This document shows, one piece after another, positions 32,997 to 40,684 of a stretch of 45,796 bases of DNA. Source of the DNA: an uncultured Porphyromonadaceae bacterium (GTDB lineage Bacteria > Bacteroidota > Bacteroidia > Bacteroidales > Muribaculaceae). Position 1 is the stretch's first letter; every line of letters starts with the position of its first letter. The notes beneath the pieces are model-generated. The model did no database searches. It was given only the letters and a program-made list of their open reading frames with translations, and had not been told where the DNA came from. The stretch is taken from positions 1 through 45,796 of the forward strand of contig CABRGT010000007.1 in NCBI GenBank assembly GCA_902470475.1, given 5' to 3'. A program made the translations under genes and the position numbers.

Positions 32997-34232
32997 TTGA
33001 CTGTCATGAATTCAGATCATCATATACATAATCCGTTCAAGGCCATAGGCCGCTGGTTCGCCGACATGGCCGCGGTGTTCCGCCGTGAATGGTCGCTGAC
33101 GCTGAAGGACCTCGGTGTGCTGCTGTTCTTTGTGGCGCTTCCGTTGCTGTACCCCATCACCTATACGCTGATCTATAATCCCGAGATCGTCACCAGGATG
33201 CCGGTCGCCGTGGTCGACCATTCGCGGTCTGAGGCATCCAGACATCTTGTGCGCCTGTGCGCGGCATCCCCTTCGGTGGAGATCTACGAATACTGTCCCG
33301 ACATGAATGCCGCCAAGGAACTTTTTGCGGCCAACAAGGTGTTCGGCATTCTCGAGATACCCTCCGATTATGATGACAGGATCGCATCCGGTGAAAAGGC
33401 GACAGTGCCTTTCTATGCCGAGATGAGTCTTCTGTTGCGTTACCGAGCCTTCATTTCGGCCCTTACCGAGGTGCAGATCAAACTGGCCTCGGAGATTACC
33501 GGCGCGCGCCTTGACATGCTCGGCGCTTCGGCACTGGGAATGGGCGGATTGCCTGTCGAGAGCCATAACAACTTCCTCGGCGATCCCGGACAGGGCTTTG
33601 CCTCGTTCGTGATGCCCGGAATCATAATACTTATTCTGCAGCAGAGCATGGTGCTGGGCATCTGCATGCTTGCCGGCACCTCGCGCGACCGTCGCCGCCG
33701 CAACGGCGGCATTGATCCGCTCGAGCCGGATACAGCCTCGGTATCCGCTACCATCTGGGGCAAGACGCTGTGCTATCTGGTGCTTTACATCCCGTTGTGT
33801 ATCTATGTGGTGAGGTTCATTCCCGAGATGTTCAGCCTGCCGCATCAGGGCGATCCCGTCGATTACCTGCTGTTCCTGCTCCCGATGCTGCTGTCGTCGG
33901 CGATGTTCGGACTCACACTTCAGGGCTTCTGCACCGAGCGCGAGAGCGGGTTTCTGGCGATCGTATTCACTTCAGTGGTGTTCCTGTTCCTCTCGGGCCT
34001 TACCTGGCCGCGCTATGCCATGAACGGCTTCTTCACATGGTTCGGCAACATGATACCGTCGACCTGGGGAGTCGAAGGATTCATCCGCATCAACTCCAAC
34101 GGAGCGACCCTTGCCGAAAACACCCGGCCATTCATCTGGCTGTGGATCCTCACCGGCGTCTACTACCTCTGCGCCCTGTGGGTCATCTCCCGCCAGCGTC
34201 GCTCCTACCGTCTTATGGCCGTCCGGGCCTGA
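32997..34232 (+). CDS. ABC-2 type exporter permease, second copy
   Basis: 411-residue permease, a distant paralogue of the preceding protein with the same layout: one N-terminal membrane segment (LGVLLFFVALPLLYPITYTL), a periplasmic domain (PVAVVDHSRSEASRHLVRLC, KVFGILEIPSDYDD), then a bundle of membrane segments from about 195 (FVMPGIIILILQQSMVLGIC) to the end. It retains the loop with RDRRRRNGG that may face the cytoplasm. It starts 3 bp after the first permease, so the two are likely made in equal amounts. The operon closes with the hairpin at 34263-34303. Confidence 0.9.
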   Translation: MTVMNSDHHIHNPFKAIGRWFADMAAVFRREWSLTLKDLGVLLFFVALPLLYPITYTLIYNPEIVTRMPVAVVDHSRSEASRHLVRLCAASPSVEIYEYCPDMNAAKELFAANKVFGILEIPSDYDDRIASGEKATVPFYAEMSLLLRYRAFISALTEVQIKLASEITGARLDMLGASALGMGGLPVESHNNFLGDPGQGFASFVMPGIIILILQQSMVLGICMLAGTSRDRRRRNGGIDPLEPDTASVSATIWGKTLCYLVLYIPLCIYVVRFIPEMFSLPHQGDPVDYLLFLLPMLLSSAMFGLTLQGFCTERESGFLAIVFTSVVFLFLSGLTWPRYAMNGFFTWFGNMIPSTWGVEGFIRINSNGATLAENTRPFIWLWILTGVYYLCALWVISRQRRSYRLMAVRA

Positions 34233-34262
34233 AGCCGCCGCGGCCTTTCCCGTATGATCATG

Positions 34263-34303
34263 ACAGAGCCACATTGCAGTCCGTCGCCGCAATGTGGCTC
34301 TGT
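34263..34303 (+). terminator. Long perfect hairpin between exporter operon and barrel gene
   Basis: ACAGAGCCACATTGC (34263-34277) pairs with GCAATGTGGCTCTGT (34289-34303): a 15-bp perfect stem with an 11-base loop, lying between two converging genes (30 bp and 21 bp away). TTCATTC follows on the plus strand. It probably ends transcripts from both sides. Confidence 0.7.
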
Positions 34304-34323
34304 TCATTCAGTATGTTGCCGTA

Positions 34324-35730
34324 TTAGTGGCGGGAGAACAGAGAGAACGTATGCTTATATGATAACGCCACGAACAGATCGGACAGACCTTTGCCGCTGT
34401 TGGTTATCCTGACCGATTCATATCTTTTGCGGTACAATGTTCCCGTCTCGTTCAGGCAGACATTGTTTTTCGGTACGCCGGGCGTGAAATTGTATCCGGC
34501 GCGCAATTCCAGATAGGAGTTGCTGCCCATGCGCATCGACACTCCGACTGCCGGCCTTACAAACAGTCCTTTGGCCTTCTCTTTCAGGTATTCGTTATAT
34601 TTCGTCGGATGATATAGCAGAATGTTGTCCTTGTACGTGTCGGTGGTGTAGCCTAAATCGATCGAGGCGAAAGGAGCGAATTTGCGGTCGGTGAAACGGT
34701 ACTGCCCTCTGATGAAAATCTTGAGAAAGTTGGAATTGAACGAATTGTCATAGTCGTTTTCGTCGGTGCCAACGACGTCGCCGCCGGCATCCGGCTGCGA
34801 GTAATATGTCAGGTCCGGTTGATCCACATCGTAAGTGGAGTGTGTCGCGCCTATTCCCAGCGCGAGGCTCAGGCGGGGCGACCATTTGTATCCGATGAGT
34901 ACCGATCCGCCGTATTCGCTTATTCCCGCACCTTCGATGCCGATTTCAAGGCCGCTGTCCCATATCGGGTTGACTTTCTTCGCGCGTGCGGGGCCCGGAC
35001 GTGTTGACGCATGGAAGTTGAAGCCCGCGCGTATGCCGAACGCTCCCGAGCCGCTGCCCCCGCTGCCCGCGCTGACATAGTGCTGATAGCCAAGCGCGAA
35101 ATCGAAGTCGACACGGTCCGAAAGCGGTATTCTTACGCCGGGCATTATGGAGATGACTATGTAGTTGGGCTGTTCGACGGTTGTCTTGTAGCGGCCCGAC
35201 CCGACGGTGTAACTGTCGGCTGTGTTTATGGCATATCCGGCCCGGAAGCTGGCAAAAGGTGTTATTTTTGTGCTGTGCAGAGGCAGGAAGCCTTTGAAAT
35301 CAGCGACTATGGGGATGATCGGCCTGCTGCCGCTGCCGGTGCCGATTTCCACGCCTGCGCCGATACCGGCCGAGAAATACGGTGAGAAACGTTTTGACAG
35401 CGTCAGCTCGACTGGCACATTGGTGCCTCCTCCCTGGGTGGCGATGTTGACTCCGGTCATTACTGAGAAGTCAAGCTTTCTGTGCCGGCTGTTGTTGTCG
35501 TCTGCATCTGCAGAACGTGTGTCATGAATGATTTTCTCGATTTCCGACATCTGATACACAAAGATGCTGCCGTCGCCGGTTCTGATTTTCAGTGACACAC
35601 CGGGCGTTTCCTCGATGACATCACCTTTGATGATGCTGCCGTTTTTCAGATAGACCGTCTCACGGGCAGCCACTGCAACGCCCGCTGCAATGAGGCAGCC
35701 GACGGCGAAGCACACTAAACGTTTGAACAT
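34324..35730 (-). CDS. Outer-membrane beta-barrel protein with a small N-terminal domain
   Basis: 468-residue exported protein (signal MFKRLVCFAVGCLIAAGVAVA). A short beta domain (about 23-70: ETVYLKNGSIIKGDVIEETP, then IFVYQMSEIEKI) is of a kind that often heads Bacteroidetes outer-membrane proteins. From about 85 to the end there are alternating polar/hydrophobic strands rich in Gly, Tyr and Phe (FSAGIGAGVEIG, PFASFRAGYAI, IKIFIRGQYRF, PFASIDLGYTT, YLELRAGYNF, LFVALSYKHTF), as in small porin- or OmpA-like barrels. No known function. It is transcribed alone, away from a long AT-rich gap that may carry its leader. Conservation in other Bacteroidales is likely but was not checked. Confidence 0.75.
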   Translation of the reverse strand: MFKRLVCFAVGCLIAAGVAVAARETVYLKNGSIIKGDVIEETPGVSLKIRTGDGSIFVYQMSEIEKIIHDTRSADADDNNSRHRKLDFSVMTGVNIATQGGGTNVPVELTLSKRFSPYFSAGIGAGVEIGTGSGSRPIIPIVADFKGFLPLHSTKITPFASFRAGYAINTADSYTVGSGRYKTTVEQPNYIVISIMPGVRIPLSDRVDFDFALGYQHYVSAGSGGSGSGAFGIRAGFNFHASTRPGPARAKKVNPIWDSGLEIGIEGAGISEYGGSVLIGYKWSPRLSLALGIGATHSTYDVDQPDLTYYSQPDAGGDVVGTDENDYDNSFNSNFLKIFIRGQYRFTDRKFAPFASIDLGYTTDTYKDNILLYHPTKYNEYLKEKAKGLFVRPAVGVSMRMGSNSYLELRAGYNFTPGVPKNNVCLNETGTLYRKRYESVRITNSGKGLSDLFVALSYKHTFSLFSRH

Positions 35731-36160
35731 AATGGATTTGGTGTCTGCGATTACCCCTTCACAGTCTCTTTTTTAATAGGGTTTCTATACACGAAAGACG
35801 TGGGTAATGTTTACTGTATATCCAGTTCTGGGTATCGCCAAACACCTCGGAGAAATATACAGTTACCCCACGCCCATACAGATATATAAAGCCTGCATAT
35901 CTATGCAAGACATTATAAATCACGCATTGGGCATCTTCACTGCATCCTTCTCCTAATAATTTGGCGATTTTAGAACTGAGGATTAGCAAAAACGCTTCCG
36001 TATTTATGTAGACTGCCTCTGCAGTTTCTGCAAAATTATAAAAAGTATTTATCCGGGCATGTGTGGTTAATAAATTTTAACTTTTGGATTTCAGATTCTG
36101 TGAGCAGCGGGGCATTCGCTTGACGAGGAGATAACGGGCTTGATTCAGTAGAATAATACA
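35731..36160. other. AT-rich gap with inverted repeat and doubtful small reading frame
   Basis: This gap is visibly richer in A and T than the genes around it. It contains an imperfect inverted repeat (about 35799-35821 with 35855-35872: CTGTATAT pairs with ATATACAG, and CGTGGG...TAA with TTACCCCACG). It also has a minus-strand reading frame of 76 codons (35759-35989) with no family I recognise. A minus-strand TAATTTTG (36031-36038) could start a transcript running through this frame into the barrel gene. The frame may be a real small gene, a structured 5' leader, or a remnant of transferred DNA. I do not call it a gene. Confidence 0.4.
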
Positions 36161-36206
36161 CCACAAGTCCCCGGGATCTTTTTTTGAAGAACCTGGGGAC
36201 TTGTGG
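36161..36206 (-). terminator. Hairpin after alanine dehydrogenase
   Basis: CCACAAGTCCCC (36161-36172) pairs perfectly with GGGGACTTGTGG (36195-36206), 15 bp past the ald stop on the minus strand. The loop holds a T7 run. Minus-strand GTGTATTATTC follows, a weak U-rich tail. Confidence 0.7.
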
Positions 36207-36220
36207 AGACGTAGGAATTT

Positions 36221-37327
36221 TCAGAGATCGAGCTTGTGGCAGGGGAGGCCGAAGGCTTCGGCCACGCCGGGGTAGGTGATCTTGCCGTCGGCGATGTTGA
36301 CGCCCTGTGCCAGGGCCTGGTCTTCACGGCAGGCCTGCTTCCAGCCTTTGTCGGCCAGCCGCAGGGCGTAAGGGAGGGTGGCGTTGGTGAGCGCCAGTGT
36401 CGACGTGCGGGGCACGGCTCCGGGGATGTTGGCCACGGCGTAGTGCGTGATGCCGTCGAGAACATATGTCGGTTCGGAATGGGTGGTCGGTACGGAGGTC
36501 TCGAAGCAGCCGCCCTGGTCGATGGCCACGTCGACCAGCAGCGAGCCGGGTTGCATGAGCCGGAGCATGTCGCGGGTGATCAGATGCGGGGCCTTGGCGC
36601 CCGGCACGAGCACCGAGCCGATCACTACATCGGCGTGCGGAAGTTCCTGCTCGATATTGTGGCGCGACGAGTAGAGTGTCATGACGTTGGCGGGCATTAC
36701 GTCGGCCACATGCCGCAGAGTGGGCAGCGATATGTCGGTGATAGTTACGTCGGCACCCAGGCTGGCGGCCATGAGGGCGGCGTTGCGGCCCACTACGCCC
36801 GCCCCGAGGATGAGCACGCGCGCCGGCTTAACACCGGGAACACCGCCCATGAGAATGCCGCGGCCTCCCTGCGGGCGTTCCATGAAGCGGCAGGCCTCCT
36901 GTATCGACATGCGGCCGGCCACTTCGCTCATAGGCACGAGCAGCGGCAGCGAGCGGTCGGGCAGCCGGACGGTTTCGTAGGCGATGCACACGGCGCCCGA
37001 GGCCAGCATGGCGTCGGTGAGTCCGCGGTCGCTGGCGAAGTGGAAGTAGGTGAATACGACCTGACCATTCTGGATCAGAGGGTATTCGGCCTCGATAGGT
37101 TCCTTGACCTTTATGATCATCTCGGCTTTATCGTAGACCGCTTCGATTGTAGGAAGTATTTCGGCTCCGGCCGACGCATAGGCGTCGTCGGAGAAACCGC
37201 TGCCCAGGCCGGCGCCGGACTGGACGTATACGACATGCCCGTGGCCCGTCAGCTCGCTGACTCCCGATGGTGTTACGGCGACACGGTTCTCGTTGTTCTT
37301 GATCTCTTTGGGTACTCCGATAATCAT
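36221..37327 (-). CDS. ald: Alanine dehydrogenase
   Basis: 368-residue NAD-dependent enzyme that converts L-alanine to pyruvate and ammonia in the cytoplasm (reversible). I start it at 37327 (MIIGVPKEIKNNENRVAVTP), the family's usual N-terminus, not at the longer in-frame ATG at 37438. Arg 15, Lys 75 (IKVKEP), His 96 (YFHFA) and Asp 270 (VDVAIDQGG) match the active-site residues of M. tuberculosis Ald at the same numbers. The Rossmann motif GAGVVG is at 175-180. It is a single-gene unit with its own strong promoter and terminator. Alanine from degraded stem peptides would be a natural substrate here; general amino-acid catabolism is equally compatible. Confidence 0.95.
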   Translation of the reverse strand: MIIGVPKEIKNNENRVAVTPSGVSELTGHGHVVYVQSGAGLGSGFSDDAYASAGAEILPTIEAVYDKAEMIIKVKEPIEAEYPLIQNGQVVFTYFHFASDRGLTDAMLASGAVCIAYETVRLPDRSLPLLVPMSEVAGRMSIQEACRFMERPQGGRGILMGGVPGVKPARVLILGAGVVGRNAALMAASLGADVTITDISLPTLRHVADVMPANVMTLYSSRHNIEQELPHADVVIGSVLVPGAKAPHLITRDMLRLMQPGSLLVDVAIDQGGCFETSVPTTHSEPTYVLDGITHYAVANIPGAVPRTSTLALTNATLPYALRLADKGWKQACREDQALAQGVNIADGKITYPGVAEAFGLPCHKLDL

Positions 37328-37366
37328 GGTAATAGTTTTTAGGAGATGAATATTAAGGTTGATTCG

Positions 37367-37398
37367 CAAAAATATAAACAATTGCCGAAAACACCAAA
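37367..37398 (-). promoter_or_regulatory. Bacteroidetes-type promoter of ald
   Basis: On the minus strand TTTG (37398-37395), 20 bp, then TATTTTTG (37374-37367), an exact TAnnTTTG. This is the best promoter match seen in the window. It gives a leader of about 35 nt before the ATG at 37327 and supports that start. Confidence 0.75.
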
Positions 37399-37452
37399 TA
37401 AATCTGCGGCCAAAGATTGGAGTAAAGTTCGGCAGCATCGGCCGTAACGCAG

Positions 37453-37486
37453 ACCAGGCCGCCCGGATCGGTCCGGACGGCCTGGT
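37453..37486 (-). terminator. Hairpin at the end of the propeller-amidase operon
   Basis: ACCAGGCCG (37453-37461) pairs with CGGCCTGGT (37478-37486); CCGGA/TCCGG extends the stem past one mismatch around a TCGG loop. It lies 20 bp after the amidase stop. No U-tract follows on the minus strand. Confidence 0.65.
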
Positions 37487-37506
37487 TCATATTCAGTGTT
37501 GCGGGA

Positions 37507-39834
37507 TTACTTGATCTCGATCTTGCGGGCTACGCCGCCGCGCTTCTCGATGTAGATGCCCGGTCCGGGTGCTGCCACCTCGATACCCTGGAGGTTATAG
37601 TAGGTGGTGGGGCCGTCGGTGCGGTCGCCGGTGATGTCGCCGATGCCGCCGGTTGACTTCGTCGACAGATTGTCGATGAAGAATGCGCCCTTGACACACA
37701 TCGGGCTGTCGGCCTGGTCCATCCTGATGCCCCAGAGCATGTATGTGAAGCTGGGGTCGAGTTCGCTCAGGTCAACTGTGAAGTGGCGCCATCCCACGAA
37801 ATCGAGGTCGGTTATCTTGAGCCATTTCACGTCGGTGCCCGAGGTCACGCCAAGATACACGGGGTGATGGTTGAAGTCGCCGTAGACAAACATTCCGATC
37901 TTGTCCGACGATTCGAGTACCATGTGGTCCTCGCCGGTGTATTGCCAAGTGAGCGAGCCGTTGCGCGAGTCGGCGAAAGTGTAGCTGAAGCGTGCCGAGC
38001 TTACCCCGTAGAGTTTCGTGGCGCTGTTCTTGGAGCAGGCCTGCGTGCCGGTGTAGCCGGTCGAACGGTCGGCCACGAATTCGAAGGGAGCCGTCTGCTC
38101 GAAGTCGTTGAATATCTCCATCGGTTCGAGACCATCGGTGATGTCGACGGCCTTGAACGAGTAGGTCAGTTCGCCGCCCATCGGCAGGGCCTCCATATCG
38201 CGGATCTCGTCGGTAATGCGCAGGGTGTATGTCTCACCCGCGGTGAATGCCGTGGTGGGCGATATGATGATGTTGCCGTAGACCTTGCCCAGGGTATTGA
38301 ACTTGCAGTTCTTCTTCACCAGGGGCACCTCGGCGTTCTTCGAGTCGTAGATATGGATGTGGTCGATGATGCCGGCGGAGTTGACGCGGTTGTCGAAACG
38401 CACCTCGATTGTCGGCGACGCATAGTGTACCTCGCCGTCGGTGGCCGGGAAGTGGTCGAGTACCTCGAGGCGCGAGCGGTCGGCGGTGGTGAACTCATAG
38501 GTCAGTGCCTGCTGCAGGTTCGACTTCTCGAAGCGGCGGTCGGGATGGCTCACTGTCGTGTTGAGGGTCACCTTGTACGTGGTGTTGCGCTCGAACGAGG
38601 TAGTGGGCGTGAACTTCGCGCGGTGGTTGTTGTCGGAGTAGGTGAAGAAACCGTCCACGGCCGGCTCGATCACGAGCGCCTTTTCGAACGATTCGGTGTC
38701 GATGTCGGAGTTGAATACGAACTCAAGCTCGGTGGCGCATGAAAGCGGTTCGGCGATCTGCTCGGCCGTCGGTGTGTACGAAACGAGCTCGAGAGGGAAT
38801 TCACGGCGCATCGACAGCGGCATGTCGTTGTAGGTAACTTCGTTGGCTTTTACCTCTACGGTTGCCTCGGTCTGATAGTAGTCGGGGTGCGTGGTGCGCA
38901 GGGTGTAAGTACCCGGCTCTACGTTGCGGAAGACGAACACGCCGTTGTAGATATTGTCCGTGGTGCGGCGCTGCACGGTGTTGCCCTGTCCGTCGAGCAG
39001 CTCGATCAGACAGCCGTTGACGGGCGCGTAGATGTCGCGGCCGTAGCGGGTGAAGCTCACCGGCATATCCTTCTCGCGCAGGTTGTGGTCGTCGTAGATG
39101 ATGCCGGCGACGTTGCCGGTCACGAAGCGGTCCTCGGTGTCGAAGTATTCCATGATGGCGTGTACGAAGTGCCATGCCTCCAGCCACCAGTAGTCATCGT
39201 TCATCAGGCGGTAGGCCTCCGGACGGTGCTCGTGCATGCCGCCCTCGCTGAGCAGGCCCACGACATAGAGTGTGCGGAGCACGCCCAGGCCGCCTTGCCA
39301 CATGTTGTCGTAGAAGGTGAGGTCACCTGCGATCTGCAGCGGGTCGGTCCACACGGGCAGCTGGTTGGAGTAGAGGGTCTTGCCCAGGATCTCGCTCAGG
39401 GTTATGTTCTCCGGGTAGCGGGGTGTGCCGATCGTCTGCTCGCGGTAGAGCATCAGAGGGTAGTTCACGGCCTCGCCGGCGTTGGAGTGGATCGAGAAGA
39501 ACAGGTCGGCACCGAATGCGTTGGCCTCGGCGGCTATGCCCGACAGCGAGCGGTCGTCGGCCTCGGTGTTCTTGATACGCGACAGCATCGGCTTGGCACC
39601 GAGCGAGTCGAGTATGTGGTACATGTGAAGACCCTTGTAGAGGTTGCTCTTCGATTCCCAGTAGCCGAGCGAGTCGTTGCGCTCGAACGGGTAGAGGTGG
39701 ATCGGGCGGTCGTTGCTGGTATAGCCGCCGTGGCCCGGATTGATGTAGATCTTCAAGTCGCTCATACGCTTGGCGTCCGCGCCCTGGAAGGCCATGATTA
39801 CGGCCGCTATTGCAAGAAACAGTATTCTTTTCAT
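37507..39834 (-). CDS. Secreted modular N-acetylmuramoyl-L-alanine amidase, copy 1
   Basis: 775-residue secreted amidase (signal MKRILFLAIAAVIMAFQGADA). The amidase_3 core (about 27-235) has the zinc ligands His 35 (INPGHGG), Glu 60 (WESKSN) and His 116 (SIHSN), and catalytic Glu 197 (LLSEGG), so it should cut MurNAc from the stem peptide. A CnaB/carboxypeptidase-regulatory-like domain (about 245-345) and two Big_5-type Ig-like domains (about 350-560) follow, then a jelly-roll-like region and a tail ending GIYIEKRGGVARKIEIK. This tail resembles a short T9SS sorting signal, though a weaker one than in copy 2. It lies 11 bp after the second propeller gene and is the last gene of a four-gene operon. 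Confidence 0.87.
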   Translation of the reverse strand: MKRILFLAIAAVIMAFQGADAKRMSDLKIYINPGHGGYTSNDRPIHLYPFERNDSLGYWESKSNLYKGLHMYHILDSLGAKPMLSRIKNTEADDRSLSGIAAEANAFGADLFFSIHSNAGEAVNYPLMLYREQTIGTPRYPENITLSEILGKTLYSNQLPVWTDPLQIAGDLTFYDNMWQGGLGVLRTLYVVGLLSEGGMHEHRPEAYRLMNDDYWWLEAWHFVHAIMEYFDTEDRFVTGNVAGIIYDDHNLREKDMPVSFTRYGRDIYAPVNGCLIELLDGQGNTVQRRTTDNIYNGVFVFRNVEPGTYTLRTTHPDYYQTEATVEVKANEVTYNDMPLSMRREFPLELVSYTPTAEQIAEPLSCATELEFVFNSDIDTESFEKALVIEPAVDGFFTYSDNNHRAKFTPTTSFERNTTYKVTLNTTVSHPDRRFEKSNLQQALTYEFTTADRSRLEVLDHFPATDGEVHYASPTIEVRFDNRVNSAGIIDHIHIYDSKNAEVPLVKKNCKFNTLGKVYGNIIISPTTAFTAGETYTLRITDEIRDMEALPMGGELTYSFKAVDITDGLEPMEIFNDFEQTAPFEFVADRSTGYTGTQACSKNSATKLYGVSSARFSYTFADSRNGSLTWQYTGEDHMVLESSDKIGMFVYGDFNHHPVYLGVTSGTDVKWLKITDLDFVGWRHFTVDLSELDPSFTYMLWGIRMDQADSPMCVKGAFFIDNLSTKSTGGIGDITGDRTDGPTTYYNLQGIEVAAPGPGIYIEKRGGVARKIEIK

Positions 39835-39845
39835 TGTGGCAGGGA

Positions 39846-40673
39846 TTATTGAGCGTTAATATCGAGTGTGAAGAGATTTCCGTCGAGATCGGAGTATACG
39901 ACCATGCCGCTGGCCGAGGCGGTGGCCTCGCTTACCTTGACATCCTCGGGAGTCAGCCAGCGTACGATGCCGGTGTTTATGTTCACGGCCACCAGACGCG
40001 AGTCGAGGATCACGTAGCCGTCGTCGTGCGACACGACGGCGATCAGCGTCGACGGGCCGGCCCAGCTCACGTAGTCGCCCTTCTCAAGGATGCGGCGCGG
40101 CGCTGTGCCGTCGGATTTGCTTACGAACACACCTTGAAAAGGCTCGCTGAAGGCGAGCTGTGTGGCATCGGGCGACAGCGACGCCCACAGATAGGAGTGT
40201 GCGTCTTCCACGGGGCTGACGTTGGTCAGACGGCCGTCAAGATACACTTCGATTGTGGAGAAATCGGAGCATGCATACGATTCGGCCGCGATCGTGCCCA
40301 GATTGTCGTGGCGGCGCGACGGCTTGGCCAGCTGGGTGCTGCGGGCGGTGGTGAAGTCGTATGAGCGGATGTCGCGGTAGAGCAGTCCGTCCACGGTCGA
40401 GGCCGTGCGGTAGTAGACTGTGTGCCCGTCGGTCGAGAACACGGGCTGGAAGCCTGCCGACGGAGCCTCGTCGATGACTGTGATATGGCCGTCGGTCAGA
40501 TCGAGCGCCTTGAGGCCGGTGTGGTCGACCGTCGAATACAGCAGTACCGATCCGTCGGGCGACAGTACGGGGTGAAACGCCCCGGCTTCGACATCCAGCC
40601 GCTGCGGCTGGCCTGCCCAGGCGGCCAGTGAACCGGCCGCCAGAGCAAGAGTTGTCAGTTTTCGGATATTCAT
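39846..40673 (-). CDS. Exported TolB-like beta-propeller protein, copy 1
   Basis: 275-residue exported protein (signal MNIRKLTTLALAAGSLAAWA). It has repeated PD40/WD40-like blades: FHPVLSPDGSVLLYST, FQPVFSTDGHTVYYRT, LWASLSPDATQLAFS and ASASGMVVYSDLDG. The propeller would bind a partner or ligand, not catalyse. It sits 11 bp after amidase copy 2 and 11 bp before amidase copy 1, and is a clear paralogue of the product of 43090-43935. A pairing role with the secreted amidases is inferred from the repeated gene order only. Confidence 0.8.
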   Translation of the reverse strand: MNIRKLTTLALAAGSLAAWAGQPQRLDVEAGAFHPVLSPDGSVLLYSTVDHTGLKALDLTDGHITVIDEAPSAGFQPVFSTDGHTVYYRTASTVDGLLYRDIRSYDFTTARSTQLAKPSRRHDNLGTIAAESYACSDFSTIEVYLDGRLTNVSPVEDAHSYLWASLSPDATQLAFSEPFQGVFVSKSDGTAPRRILEKGDYVSWAGPSTLIAVVSHDDGYVILDSRLVAVNINTGIVRWLTPEDVKVSEATASASGMVVYSDLDGNLFTLDINAQ

Positions 40674-40684
40674 TTATGTATCAG

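Noticed and set aside
35759..35989. 76-codon minus-strand reading frame as a gene
   Set aside because: No recognisable family, and it lies in an AT-rich stretch with an inverted repeat. Kept as an open question in the findings, not called a CDS.
36001..36040. CTGCCTCTGCAG / TTTCTGCA short palindromes as an attachment site
   Set aside because: Too short and without a second copy, integrase or tRNA nearby.
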